From assembly GCF_964656455.1 (NCBI RefSeq), contig NC_135726.1:31649930-31713929 (forward strand): a DNA stretch of 64,000 nt. Direction: 5' to 3'. The notes below the pieces were generated by a model. It was not told the origin of the DNA and did not search any database. It worked only from the letters and a program-made list of their open reading frames with translations. Below, in pieces: positions 30,060 to 40,709 of the stretch. The position numbers and the translations under genes are program-made. Within the stretch, counting starts at the first letter, position 1. Each line of letters starts with the position of its first letter. Origin of the DNA: Halichoerus grypus (taxonomy: Eukaryota > Chordata > Mammalia > Carnivora > Phocidae).

Positions 30060-30650
30060 TAATATCATTATTATCCACACCGATTTGGTTCTGATAATAA
30101 AATAAAGGACCTCAATGGAATAATCGTTACTGGTTGATGACTTATTTCCTCCTCCCCTGGGAGAAGACTACAGTCAGGTGGAACAGCTCCGTGGGGCTTA
30201 AGCGAGCAGCAAACTTCTTTGCACATAAACATTTAAAATCTCTCTTTTTTCATGTCTGCAATAACACGTCGCCTCATCTGGCCACCTGGGATGGTGCCAC
30301 AACTCCTATTAATATTGTCGTACATGGCAGCATTGTGCTCGAGTGCCACGCTCTCGGCTGCCTGCGTGGGGGCACGGAGCCTATTTTTAGTGTTTTACAT
30401 CTATAATTATGTATGTTACACTGCCTCTCAAATGCATATTTGTTCTGGGGAGAGGTTACGGTTATGTAATCTAGGTTATTTTTGATATAGGGCAAATGTG
30501 TTATACCAACCTGCTAAGTCTCCTTCAACCAGAGAAGAATGTCCAGCTCTTTCTTCCTCACTCAGACTCCCATGGAATCAGGGGTAAATTTAAAAATATT
30601 GAAGTCCTAACAAATCAGAATAAAACCAGCCGTTACATCAACTGTTATGT
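30060..30650. other. Unique block, candidate conserved non-coding DNA
   Basis: About 600 bases with no recognised transposon. It contains TATTAATATTGTCG at about 30307, the E-box GGCCACCTGGG at about 30280, ATAATTATG near 30405, and AAATGCATATTTG. The mixture of homeobox, E-box and octamer-like words suggests an enhancer, by inference only. Confidence 0.35.
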
Positions 30651-31164
30651 ATGGGGTGGATATTAGTCTTGCTCGTAAGACTATGACTCAATTTGTGATT
30701 TTTACAAATCAAAGCTCCCTTGGAGGAAGCCAGTCCCCTGGGAATAATGCTGGTCTTAACAGGATGATATCAACCTTGCTGACTGCCTGGATCAATTTCC
30801 CAAGGTGTCACGCGCTTGGCCAACAAGTTTCCCCCAGGGGTGGTTTCTACCCCAAAAGGAAGAACCGGCAAAGCCAAGGCTAAGTGGGTGGGCCCCAGGG
30901 AAGGAGATCTGGAGCCAGGACTAACAGATGGAGCAGGTGACCTGGGGAGGCCCCCAGTGTGGCAGACCAGAGGGAGTCTGGGCAGCATCCCCAGCGCTTG
31001 GAGCCACAGATGTCTTCACAGAGAGATGGGTAGGGGTTAAGGTATCGCAGCAGTTGGAATCAGGAAGCAAGCAGCTATGGGCCGGGGTCCCAGGACTACA
31101 GAAACCAGGCCGGCAGAAGATGCTCCCCAAAAAGTCAATTTTGCTCGGATAAAATGCAGATCAT
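30651..31164. other. Unique sequence
   Basis: GC-rich after 30800. Overlapping frames of 69-78 residues on both strands lack any recognisable domain. No repeat recognised. Confidence 0.4.
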
Positions 31165-31209
31165 TTTTAAAAATTATTTATTTATTTACTTTAAAACTCC
31201 AGTATAATT
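31165..31209 (-). mobile_element. L1 3' end, minus strand, tail side of nested SINE
   Basis: The A/T-rich end and AACTCCAGTATAATT belong to the L1 that resumes at 31430. Confidence 0.8.
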
Positions 31210-31429
31210 GGGGCGCCTGGGTGGCTCAGTCGGTTAAGTGGCTGCCTTCTGCTCAGGTCATGATCCCAGGGTCCTGGGATCGAGCCCCGCATCAGGCTTC
31301 TTGCTCAACGGAGAGCCTGCTTCTCCCTCTCCCTCTGCCTGCCTGCCTGCCGCTCCCCCTGCTTGTGCTCTCTCTCTCTCTCTGTGTCAAATAAATAAGT
31401 AAAATCTTTAAAATAAAATAAAATAAAAT
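31210..31429 (+). mobile_element. CAN SINE, plus strand, in L1 3' end
   Basis: GGGGCGCCTGGGTGGCTCAG through CAAATAAATAAGTAAAATC and an AAAAT repeat. Target duplication AAAACTCCAGTATAATT at 31193-31209 and AAAATTCCAGTATAATT at 31430-31446 (one mismatch). It includes a local CTGC(CTGC)n expansion. Confidence 0.96.
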
Positions 31430-32125
31430 AAAATTCCAGTATAATTAACATACAGTATCATATTAGTTTCATGTGTATAATATAGTGATTCAACAAGTCT
31501 ATACATTATTCAATGCTCATCAAGATAAATGTGCTCTTAATCCCCATCACCAGTCTCACCCATCCCCCACCCACCTCCCTCTGGCAACCACCAGTTTGTT
31601 CTCTATAGCTAAGAGTCTGTTTTTTTGGTTTTCTCTGTTTTTCTTTGCTCATTTATAATGTTTCTTTAATTCCACATATGAGTGAAATCATATGCTATTC
31701 GTCTTTCTCTGACTGACTTATTTCAGTTAACATTATACCCTCTAGACCCATCTATGCTGTTGTAAATGGCAAAATCTCCTTCTTTTTTGATGGCTGAGTA
31801 ATATTCCATTGTATATATATTCCACATCTTCTTTATCCATTCATCAATCGGTGGACACTTGGGTTGCTTCCATATCTTGGCTATTGTAAATAATGCTGCA
31901 GTAAACATGGGCATGCATGTATCTTTTTGAATTAGTGCCTTCATTTTCCTTGGATAAATACCTAGTAGTGCGATTGCTGAATCATAGGGTAGTTCTATTT
32001 TTAATTTTCTGAGGCACCTCCATACTGTTTACAGAGTGGCTGCACCAGTTTGCATTCCCACCAACAGTGCATGAGTATTCCTTTTTCTCCACATCCTTGC
32101 CAACACCTGTTATTTCTTGTGTAAA
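31430..32125 (-). mobile_element. L1, minus strand, strongly 5' truncated
   Basis: 3' UTR (ACATACAGTATCATATTAG) and the end of ORF2. It stops abruptly after CAACACCTGTTATTTCTTG at about 32120. Same family as the copy at 26583, with smaller size. Confidence 0.95.
31723..31944 (-). pseudogene. L1 ORF2 C-terminal fragment
   Basis: A 73-codon stretch reads IQKDTCMPMFTAALFTIAKI, PPIDEWIKKMWNIYTMEYYS and AIKKEGDFAIYNSIDGSRG. This is the ORF2 C-terminus, homologous to residues 100 onward of the fragment at 26864-27418. After AIKKE it departs from the family reading (NEILPF), indicating a frameshift, and it ends early. The cysteine-rich motif would lie to the right, where the frame is interrupted. 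It is a relic of a 5'-truncated L1, not a gene. Confidence 0.9.
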
Positions 32126-32132
32126 ACATACC

Positions 32133-32235
32133 ATCTTTTACTCACTCACTCATTCAACAAACATTGACAAAATATGCGCCGTGAACCAGATACTGTCCTA
32201 GTTACTAAGGAAACATAAAAATTGCCTTAAGCATC
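32133..32235 (-). repeat. L2 LINE 3' end, minus strand
   Basis: CACTCACTCATTCAACAAAC, ATTGACAAAATATGCGCC and ATACTGTCCTAGTTACTAAG are the reversed L2 tail. Confidence 0.65.
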
Positions 32236-32329
32236 CAGCTTAACTTAAAAGGTATCTTTTTTCCCTGTGTATTAAAATATTTCTAAGTTTTCTTAGAAAA
32301 TAAAAAAAAGCATAAGGAAGAAAGTTCAA

Positions 32330-32735
32330 CTTCTGGATTCCCATGTCTTAGAATCCTTATCCATATCAGATATATATCCTTCTTACTGTTTGTACATTAT
32401 ATATATATATATTTTTAAGTTTACTTAAGTAATCTCTACACCCAACCTGGGGCTCAAACTCATGACTCCAAGATGAAGAGCTGCATGCTGTTCCCACTGA
32501 GCCAGCCAGGCACCCCCAGAATATGTATTTTTTTAATCTCAGAATTGAGATCACATCATATAAACTCTTCTTTTCATTTGGTATTATATTGTGAGAAGTT
32601 TCTTATTCCTCCAATGTCCTTTATAAATATGACTTTTAATGGATGTAGAGAATTCCATCTCAGGAACATGTGGTACATAACCTAACCAACCCCTAGTTGT
32701 TGATCATAAATGTTGTCTCCAAATAAGGAATTTTC
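32330..32735 (-). mobile_element. Old L1 3' region, minus strand, with SINE inside
   Basis: TTTTTAATCTCAGAATTGAG, TATTATATTGTGAGAAG, TTTTAATGGATGTAGAGAA and CTAACCAACCCCTAGTTG are the reverse of an L1ME-like 3' end. A short SINE (32416-32517) lies in it, next to a TA repeat at 32395-32411. Confidence 0.65.
32416..32517 (-). mobile_element. Older short CAN SINE, minus strand
   Basis: AAGTAATCTCTACACCCAAC, CTGGGGCTCAAACTCATGAC, and GAGCCAGCCAGGCACCC. Confidence 0.88.
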
Positions 32736-32869
32736 CATCCCCCTCAACTTGTCATTTAAATGCCATGAAAAAAAAATGCCCACTACTGCTTTCAGGAAAA
32801 AAATGAAAAGCATCTAAATAAAGAGTGGAGGTCTCTCCCATTTGAGAATTGCATCAGTGGAAATTATAG

Positions 32870-32903
32870 AATTAGAGCAAATAACCTTCAATTTGCTCTA
32901 ATT
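32870..32903. repeat. Perfect 13-bp inverted repeat
   Basis: AATTAGAGCAAAT at 32870-32882 and ATTTGCTCTAATT at 32891-32903, with an 8-base loop. It lies in sequence that I cannot assign. Confidence 0.95.
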
Positions 32904-32969
32904 TGTACAAAATTTTTCAAACTTCTGTACTTCTGATACATTATTTTCACTATTATTGCTTGCGGAATG

Positions 32970-33215
32970 ATAATCACCAGTGTTGGCAAGGGCAGAGAGA
33001 AAGGAATACTCATTTATTTCTGGTGAGATTCAAACTTTCATTGTGTTGAAAGATTTAAAAATACTCAGACCCAGCATTTTACCTTCTAAGAATTTATGTT
33101 AAGGAATTAGTATTAGAGATGTGTCCAAAGATTTATGAAAAACAATATTTATATCAGCATTATTTTGGTGCTTCATACACAGTAACTTCTAAAAATGGAA
33201 GCTATAATTACCAGT
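32970..33215 (+). mobile_element. Old L1 fragment, plus strand
   Basis: GTGTTGGCAAGGGCAGAGAG, CCCAGCATTTTACCTTCTAA, and GATGTGTCCAAAGATTTATG, then ATCAGCATTATTTTGG, the plus order of the ORF2 end of old L1. It is the only L1 piece in this orientation. Confidence 0.65.
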
Positions 33216-33389
33216 ATTCCCATCAATTCCTTTTCCAGCCCCATCTGGCTTTTAGAATAAGGATATTATAATTAATATATTTTTACATTGTATATCATCT
33301 CTTTCAGAATTGTTTTTTGACACTTACATTGTTTTATAATCATGTTAACTGCAATTATTAAGAAATTAAGTTTTTTGGTTCTCTGCTTG

Positions 33390-33802
33390 GCAATCTTCCT
33401 TTATACTGCTTTTTCCTTCTATCTGAATTATTTATTTTGCTTCATTTTTCAGCCACCTGGAATATTTCTTTGATCATTTTTTTTTCGAGAAAGTAATAGC
33501 CATGGCATATGTTCTGAGTCTTTCCATGTAAGATTTCCAAATATAAGAAAGGCAGCTTGGCTGCATGTACAATTCTTAGTTCCCAGTTTCATTCCTCCAG
33601 AAGCCTTTCCATTTTGAAACATTTTATCCTAGAATTTGCTAAGAAGCTCTGCCTAATGTAATTTGTCCCTCCCTTTTTTTTTTTCTTTTTTTGAGGGAAT
33701 TTGGGATTTTCTTCCCCAGAGGACTAAATCTTTACAGGATTTAAAAAAAATCTATCCTTGAAATTCAAATATTTTACCCATATGTGTCTCAAAGAACTCT
33801 TA
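33390..33802. repeat. T-rich ancient LINE-like repeat, left part
   Basis: GGCTGCATGTACAATTCTTA, TTTGGGATTTTCTTCCCC, and ATATTTTACCCATATGTGTC resemble a well-known old T-rich LINE-derived sequence. The family is uncertain, and the repeat continues beyond the hAT insertion. Confidence 0.45.
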
Positions 33803-33998
33803 CAGGGCCGGCAAACCTTTTCTTAGAAGGCCATGTGGTTTGGCGGATCACAGGCTGGCCTTAACTATGCCTTTGTGCTGTTGTAGACCAAATGCAGCAT
33901 TGAGGAGATACTGATGAACAAGTACAGTTGTGTTCAAATAAAACTGTATTTACAAAACCGGTTAAATGGCCCGCAGGATGTACTTTGCCTTTAGATCC
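33803..33998 (-). mobile_element. hAT-Charlie non-autonomous DNA transposon, minus strand
   Basis: CAGGGCCGGCAAACCTTTTC at the left end, AAATAAAACTGTATTTACA inside, and AATGGCCCGCAGGATG near the right end. It shares its consensus with the copy at 46428 and carries no transposase. Confidence 0.75.
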
Positions 33999-34310
33999 TA
34001 AAGGTGCAAGTCTTTCTTCAGCTCAGAGGAATTTTCCATCAAATCTTTACTGAATTTTTTTTTTCCTCATTTGTTGTCACCATTTCAGATCTCTCCTACA
34101 TGCATATTTGATCCCCAGCATCTAGTTTCTCCCCCCACCCCTTTCTTTTCCTCTCTCAGAGACTCTTTTCTCATTATCCCCAAAGAAAGATTCTCTTTTT
34201 CACTGATTTCTGGGGGAGTTCCTTGAGCTCATTTCTTAACTCACAGATTCAGTTTTCTGCTCTATTAAATCTGCTCTTCATTGCCTTAATGGATTAGCAA
34301 ATTTCCAGGA
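33999..34310. repeat. T-rich ancient LINE-like repeat, right part
   Basis: CCATTTCAGATCTCTCCTAC, TTCCTTGAGCTCATTTCTTA, and TCTGCTCTATTAAATCTGC continue the repeat begun at 33390, in the same order. Confidence 0.4.
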
Positions 34311-35269
34311 TTGTTTTTCACTGGGGAGCTATCTTTCTGAATTTCGGGGTTTTCCATTAAAAGAAGCAAAATCTAAGCTTATGGGGAAATGTTCAAATCA
34401 GAGATTTTTTTTTTTTCTTATTTCTTGGTATAGTTTTACATCATGGGGGACTATTTGATCCCAATTGCTTTGATTTCTCAGAATAAGCTCCATTTTTTTA
34501 AATCACAGAAACTTGGCATATGCACAGAAACTTTGTTAAATTTTATCGTATATACTTGCAGAGCAAAAACTGTTTACCCACAATTGGAAATTGAGATTCT
34601 GTTAGAATCCTTGTTTAAATATGTTACTCAAATAGGGAAAAAGAACTTCTTTGTCCATCCGACAGTTTTATTTCTTCGTTTGGGAGTTCAGTTGACTTCG
34701 AGGAGCAGGAAGTGAACTCCTGGGGGAGGTAAATGAGCAGCCCAGAGGTCGCCTCGCCAGTTCGCTGGTGCAGATGAGGGGCTGCAGCATCTGAAGCCCC
34801 CTCGGGGCCGAGATGTGCTCTCTCCACCGCTTCATCCTTTCCCCCGTTACACTCATCTGTGTCTTTCAGGTAACAGCTCCAACTTGCTCTCATTAGACAG
34901 GGACGTTTACTGCTGCCCCAAGTACTATTCTGCTGTGACTATAATAACAGCCCTAAATTAGGGCACCAAATCCCCTCCCTCACTGGCGCAACTGTTCTCA
35001 TGGTGAGTCCCCTCAGCAACACCTGTTCTTTGCTTCCCACACCATTCATGCCCTGTGAAGGCCAGGTGCCAATGGTACGGTCGGCCAGTTCTTATTTTCC
35101 AAAGTCCTTGACATTGCCCTTAACCAACTGCTCTGTGGACCACCTTAAACTTCATGACTCCAAGTTTGAGGGGGTTTTGAGACTCTTGTCTCTTCCTTCC
35201 TCTTCTGACAGGACCCTCCCCACCCACTGGACTGCAGGCTTCCTAATTCTTTACTTCAACCACCTCCTT
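34311..35269. other. Unique sequence
   Basis: AT-rich to 34670, then GC-rich, with no gene recognised. CTTTCAG followed by GTAACAG at about 34864 resembles a splice acceptor, but no supported exon follows. Confidence 0.4.
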
Positions 35270-35285
35270 CTCCATCATATCTTTT

Positions 35286-35493
35286 TTTAAAGTAATTTTT
35301 AAAAAGATTTTATTTATTTGAGAGAGAGAGTGAGTGAAAGAGAGAGCACACAAGCAGGGGCAGAGGGAGAGGAAGAGGGAGAAGCAGACTCCCCACTGAG
35401 CAGAGAGCCCAATGTGGGGCTCAATCCCAGGACCCTGGGATCATGACCTGTGCTGAAGGCAGACGCTTAACTGCCTGAGCCACCCAGGCACCC
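35286..35493 (-). mobile_element. CAN SINE, minus strand
   Basis: Perfect 16-bp duplication CTCCATCATATCTTTT at 35270-35285 and 35494-35509. Head GAGCCACCCAGGCACCC. Confidence 0.96.
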
Positions 35494-35564
35494 CTCCATC
35501 ATATCTTTTAAAAAATCATCCAAGATTCTAGTTCCATCATGGCCTATTCTCAAACATTGATCTT

Positions 35565-35697
35565 CCGTCCTTTCTCCCTCCCTTCTTTCTTCCTTCCTTC
35601 CCACCCCTTCCCTGCCCCTTCCTCCCTTCCTTCCTAACTGCCCCCTTCCCTCTCTCCCTCCTTTCTTCTCTGCTTCCTTCCTCCCCTCCTTCCTTAC
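35565..35697. repeat. TTCC/CCCT-rich microsatellite
   Basis: CTTCCTTCC and CCCTTCC units, imperfect, on the plus strand, directly before the next SINE. Confidence 0.9.
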
Positions 35698-35895
35698 TTT
35701 TTTTTTTTTTTTAGATTTTATTTAATTGACAGAAAGAGACACAGCGAGAGAGGGAACACAAGCAAGGGGAGTGGGAGAGAGAGAAGCAGGCCTCCCGCAG
35801 AGCAGGGAGTCCGATGCGGGGCTCGATCCCAGGACCCTGGGATCATGACCTGAGCCGAAGGCAGACGCTTAATGACTGAGCCACCCAGACGCCCC
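35698..35895 (-). mobile_element. CAN SINE, minus strand, young-looking
   Basis: Poly-T (35698-35712), TTAATTGACAGAAAGAGACA, near-consensus to GAGCCACCCAGACGCCCC. The pyrimidine-rich target hides the exact duplication. Confidence 0.95.
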
Positions 35896-36394
35896 CTTTC
35901 TTCCTTTCTTTTAAAAATTTGGTCATGATGAGGCTTTGAGAGGAAGGGAGTTAAATAGATAAACCCAACGTGCTACCTAGAAATGGAAACCACAGTTTGT
36001 TCTTGATTCCTTCCAACAAATTGAATTAACAATCTTAGAAATTTTTTCTTGCTTCTTGCAATAACTCAACTCTTGGAAGGCACCTGTAGTCCCCCTTTTG
36101 TTGAACGGTTCTGTCTTCTCATGTCCTGGTGATTTTTTCTTTGTTTGCTTCTCTGTGTCACGAGGAGTTCTGTTGGAGATTGTATGGGTCCCTGTCTGAG
36201 TCATTCAGGCCCGGATGATAGGAGAACCAGGTGGATTAAACACAATGGAGTTTTATTTTGCTAATTCAAAGGTCCAGAAGCTGAAGGGAGAGGGAGTTAG
36301 ATACTGATAAGGTAAGGGAGTCAGAGGCGGGAGGTAGTTGGAGCCGGAAGCTCCAGCTCTTTGCTCAAGAGTCCCTTTTTTGTGTGTTTGGTAT
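35896..36394. other. Unique sequence
   Basis: No repeat firmly recognised. GGAGTTTTATTTTGC at 36247 and the following purine-rich stretch could be an old LTR edge. Confidence 0.35.
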
Positions 36395-36708
36395 TTGCCT
36401 CAAGGTCTTTTCTATTGCAAGTGACACAAAATCCAACTCAGACTGGGTTAAGCGAGGAACAGAAGTCAAAGGGCCATTCTGGTTTCAAGCAAAGCTGGAT
36501 TCAGAGCATAAACCATGTTCTTGAGAATCCAGTTTCTTTCTATTACTTGGATTTTCCTTCAGCTAAGCTACCTTCATTCTCAAGTTCCCATAGTAGCCCT
36601 TGGAACTTCTGAGTGGTAAAGTGGCTAGCATAGCGCTGGCCCCGTGGAGAGGGTAAAATGTAAATTTTTGCAGGTCAATTCCTACTACACGTTGGGTCTT
36701 CGCCTTGG
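36395..36708 (-). mobile_element. Ancient LTR-like repeat, minus strand, first half
   Basis: TCTATTGCAAGTGACACAAA and AATCCAACTCAGACTGGG are the reverse of the end seen at 2190-2640. The element resumes at 37452, after the inserted L1. Confidence 0.6.
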
Positions 36709-36724
36709 TTCCCACTAAACTTTC

Positions 36725-37451
36725 TTTTGTAACAGCTTTATTGAGATGTAATTCACATACCATACAATCTGCTCACTTGAAATATACACTTCAACGGTAC
36801 CAGTATATTCACAGAATTGTGCAACCATCAGCAGTCAATTTTAGAACATTTTCATCAACTTAAAAAGAAATCCCATATTCATTAGCAGTCACTCCTCATT
36901 CCCCCAGCCCCCGAGACCTAGGCAACCACTTACCTATTTTCTATCAACAGAGATTTGCCCATGTAGGACATTCCCTATAAATGGAATTCTATCATGCATG
37001 GTCCACTCTAACTGGCTTCTTTCATTTAGCACATGCTTTCATCCATGTGGTAGCATGTATCAGAACTGCATTCCTTTTTACGACTGAATAACATTTCATT
37101 GTATGGATGTACCACATTTTGTTTATCCATTCATCGGTTGGTGGACATTGGTTTGTTTCCACCTTTTGGCTATTATAATGCTACTCTAAACATTTGTGGA
37201 CATTGTGTGGACTTTTGGTTTCATTTCTCTTAGGTATATATTTAGGAGTGAAATTGCTGGGTTGTATGGTAACTCTGTATTTAAGCTCCGGAGGAACTGC
37301 TGGACTGTTTTCCAAAGCAGCTGCACCATTTAAAACCCCACCAGCAGTGTGGGAGCATTCCAATTTCTCCACATCCTTGCCAGTTGTGGTTAGTATCTAT
37401 CTTTTGTGTCACTGCCATCCCAGTGGTGTGAAGTGGTATCTCATTGTAGAC
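36725..37451 (-). mobile_element. Old L1 (L1M-type) 3' end, minus strand
   Basis: TTTATTGAGATGTAATTCAC, CGGTTGGTGGACATTGG, and ACATCCTTGCCAGTTGTGG are classic reversed L1M landmarks. TTCCCACTAAACTTTCT (36709-36725) and CTCCCACCAAACTTCT (37451-37466) look like a diverged target duplication. A short ORF2 trace is frame-broken. Confidence 0.85.
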
Positions 37452-37620
37452 TCCCACCAAACTTCTGAGAGCCATTCTGATTGGACTACTGTGGGTGGCA
37501 TGACCATTCCCGAACCAATCACTGTGGTCCATTCTGTGCTATATTGACCAGACCTAGGTCATGAACTCCATCCCAGAAATCCACTCAGACCAGGTGGACT
37601 CAGAAAGGTTTGATTCCAAG
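37452..37620 (-). mobile_element. Ancient LTR-like repeat, minus strand, second half
   Basis: CCATTCTGATTGGACTACTG, CCGAACCAATCACTGTGG, and GACCTAGGTCATGAACTCC continue the element from 36708. Confidence 0.55.
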
Positions 37621-38150
37621 TTTAAAATCAAAGTCAATACTAGGATAAGAGGAGCTAGATGCTGGCAAGACGATGAATGTCTAACAAAGCTCAGCAGCCA
37701 GGAATCGGTTGGGGGTAATGCCCTGATCCAGGTCTGGCATGGCATTCTGCTTTGGGGTTAAATCCAAGGAACCTCTGCTGTGGGTATCACTCTTGCTGTG
37801 ACTTGTGGGTACTTCCTCACAGCACTGACCAACACCAGATGTGCTAGTCCACTCTCATCTCCAGCTCCTCCCACCCACCCGCATAGGGCCATTGGTGAGG
37901 TTTTGCCAAGACCTTATCAAGCAGACTATTCCTTCTTGTTCTGGGAATCATAGGTCCAATTGTCTTGTCCTTCAATCTGGTCCATTGGCCATGCATCTAA
38001 CAGAGTTCTGCAGATCTTCTGGCCTATAATCATCACTCTTCTCTAATACCCAGTGCTGATAAAAGTGTTTTCCTATTTTCATACACGGTTATTTCCTTGG
38101 GAACCTGGGAAGTAGGAGAAAGTTAGATGTGTGCTTAAGACATTGTCTCT
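37621..38150. other. Unique sequence
   Basis: No gene or repeat firmly recognised; part could be the far end of the old LTR. Confidence 0.35.
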
Positions 38151-38160
38151 TGAACTGGAG

Positions 38161-38187
38161 AAGTAACTCCAGCCTATGGAGTTACTT
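38161..38187. repeat. Perfect 10-bp inverted repeat
   Basis: AAGTAACTCC at 38161-38170 and GGAGTTACTT at 38178-38187, with a 7-base loop. Confidence 0.95.
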
Positions 38188-38287
38188 GGAAACAGCCTGT
38201 GACCCAAGCAATCTGTTTCAAGACAATGTTAGGAACGACGCTACCTTAAAACAAAGCATATTGCATTGGACATCTCCCGCAGTAATA

Positions 38288-38490
38288 TAATAAAATTCAG
38301 CTACTATTTATTGAAGGTTTACTATGTGCAGAGCACTGTGTAATGTACTTTCCATGCATTACTTCATTTCATTGTCATCAAAGCCCCATGGGGTAGACAA
38401 TATTATCTTCATATCATAGGTGAGGAAACCAAGGCTCAGAGAGGTTAAGTGACTTGCCAAAAGTCACACAGTAAGTCACAATTAGTCACA
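38288..38490 (-). repeat. MIR SINE, minus strand
   Basis: Well preserved: ATTTATTGAAGGTTTACTAT, GAGGAAACCAAGGCTCAGAG and AGTGACTTGCCAAAAGTCAC. Confidence 0.85.
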
Positions 38491-38649
38491 CATTGTGCCA
38501 GGATTAAGTGTCACTGCCTCCCACTGTGATCCTCCCATCGCTTCACCCACCCACAGACTCTCAACAGACTCTGCAGAGCCTCCCTTGCGAATATCTGAAA
38601 CCCAGGCCCTGCTTTGCCCCTTTCTGCTCGGGTCATTGTCATTGCTGGT

Positions 38650-39130
38650 CTTGCCCCGCTGGAATAGCCTACTCTTTGGTTCCCTGACCCCAGCCTTGCC
38701 CCTCCAATTCATCCTCTGCCCTCTTGCCAGCTTAAACTTGCTACACTACAATGCTGATCATGTCACTCTCCTGATTCAGAACCTGTCAAAGCAGGGAGTT
38801 CATAATTCCTTCATGCAGGACACCCATGGGCATGTGTGATGCAGTCTCTCATGCTGCCCCATTATGCACCCCACCCGCTGCTAATGTGAACCATTTGCAA
38901 TTCCCTCAGCACACCATGCTTCCTCTTGCTTCTTTGCCTTTGCGCAACATGTCTCTTTGTCCTCTGACCTCTGCCTCCCATTCCTCACCCTTCACCAGGC
39001 TCACTGTTCCATTCTCCTCATCCTCCAGGGTTAACTCTATCCTGAAGCCTATAGAAGAAGCCACTCCTGAATCCTACCCCCATCTTCTCAGCATTGGGCC
39101 TTTAGGCACAGAGAATGGTCTCTGAGCCCA
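38650..39130 (+). repeat. L2 LINE, plus strand
   Basis: CGCTGGAATAGCCTACTC, GCCCCTCCAATTCATCCTC, GCTGATCATGTCACTCTCCT, and TTTGCCTTTGCGCAACATG in L2 order. Open frames of 114 and 99 residues here are L2-derived and not genes. Confidence 0.85.
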
Positions 39131-40369
39131 GAGTCATACCAGCCTACCTGGTTGATCTACTTACCAGATGTCTTGAGGGTTCCAGTAGAGAGACGACCAT
39201 GGTCATCTGGTCGACCTTAAACCCTTTCTCTTTCCCTAACAGAGACGGCTTAACCCGTTTTCTGACTGATACAGCCATTTTCTCTGGGCTGCTTCAACAA
39301 CCCAGTACATATGGAACCCTGGGTCGTTACCATGGTGTTTTCATCTGCAAGTCAGAAGATAACATCCTTCCAAATAATTTGCAAGGCCCTTTCCCACTCT
39401 AAATTTCAGGATTCCACGTATTACCTGATCTTAGGGTCTACAGCAGGGTAAACATGGCTTCATAGTTTCCATTTGATTTCTCTGTCTCTGTCTCTCCGCA
39501 CACCACTCCCCAGGCCATGTCATTTGGTCACTTCCAAGGGGCATCCTGTTCCTAGATCCTGGAAAGCTGTCTGGGCTCTAGGAATGGCTATTTATTTCTA
39601 CTATACCTGAGTCTCAGATCCTGCAGTCTTGCAAGTGGAGGTCTGAACAGTGGGTTCCCAGCATGCTGTGTGTCCTACTTGAGGAATAAAATGCAAGGCT
39701 GAAGGATGGATAAACAAACTCATACATTTGTTACCAAAAAAAAAAAAAAAAAAGGAGTGAAAGAAAGAATGAAAAGATATTGATTATGTGGCATTGAAGT
39801 GCCTGGGGCTTTAACAGACATTCAAAATTGGATGTATTGCTCAAGATCAATAGTAGGTTTTATGCTTCTGACCTAAAAAGTACCAGTGCCATGTAATTTA
39901 AACACAGACAGCTGTGAGTAGATCTCCTAACATCTGGCATGCTCTCCTCAGGTACTTCGGACACATGTGCACACTTCTCTGCAGCCATTTTCCTTTTTTT
40001 GCTGGCGGATGACAGTGGACAAATACAAGGATATTCAAGAATGTAGAATCAACTGTTCCTGGTCTCGTTACCTTAAATAATGCTCATGAAGCAGTGTTGA
40101 AACCGGGGCGGGGCGGGGGGGAAGGGCAGCTGACAAAAGGAGGTAGGTGGGGTGGGGTGGGGTTTTGAGGTTGGAAATGATGAGGAGAAGGGTTTTGGAG
40201 TGCCCACTTTGGGTCTGGGACTCTTGTGAGTGTGCCCGGGTTCTCCTTTGTCTCTGTCACAGCCCCGTGGGATGGGAGGTAGCCAGGTTACAGAGGAAGA
40301 AACAGTCAGTTGCTTCTTTGATTGAATGGGAGTTTGGCTGCAGCTGGGGGGATGGACCACATGGTTTCT
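39131..40369. other. Unique sequence with G-rich tract
   Basis: A poly-A run (A18) lies at 39736-39753. A G-rich zone at 40105-40163 (GGGGCGGGGCGGGGGG and GGTGGGGTGGGGTGGGG) could form quadruplexes. No repeat or gene otherwise recognised. Confidence 0.45.
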
Positions 40370-40568
40370 TTTCCTTTTTTTTTTTTTAAGAGTTTATTTA
40401 TTTCTTTGACAGAGAGACAGCAAGAGCGAGAGACGGAACACAAGCTGGGGGAGTGGGAGAGGGAGAAGCAGGCTTCCTGCAGAGCAGGGAGCCGATGCAG
40501 GGCTCCATCCCTGGGATCATGACCCGAGCCGAAGGCAGACGCTTAAGGACTGAGCCACCCAGGTACCC
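40370..40568 (-). mobile_element. CAN SINE, minus strand
   Basis: Perfect 17-bp duplication TGGACCACATGGTTTCT at 40353-40369 and 40569-40585, so a relatively recent insertion. Head GAGCCACCCAGGTACCC; it lacks a block around CAGGACC in the middle. Confidence 0.97.
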
Positions 40569-40620
40569 TGGACCACATGGTTTCTAAGGGGACATTATTA
40601 CCCAAAAATTTCTATCCATG

Positions 40621-40661
40621 TGCATGCACACACACACACACACGCACACACACACACACAC
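40621..40661. repeat. CA dinucleotide microsatellite
   Basis: TGCATGCACACACAC type run with one CGCA interruption. Confidence 0.95.
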
Positions 40662-40709
40662 TTCTCACTGGCACGGAATAAAATAGAAACGGAAGAGTGT
40701 CACCATCAT

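Noticed and set aside
34857..34875. CTTTCAG then GTAACAG, resembling splice sites
   Set aside because: Acceptor and donor signals are adjacent with no exon between them, and no coding potential follows.
38495..39125. Frames of 114 and 99 residues
   Set aside because: They lie in a plus-strand L2 whose non-coding 3' region shows the usual landmarks.
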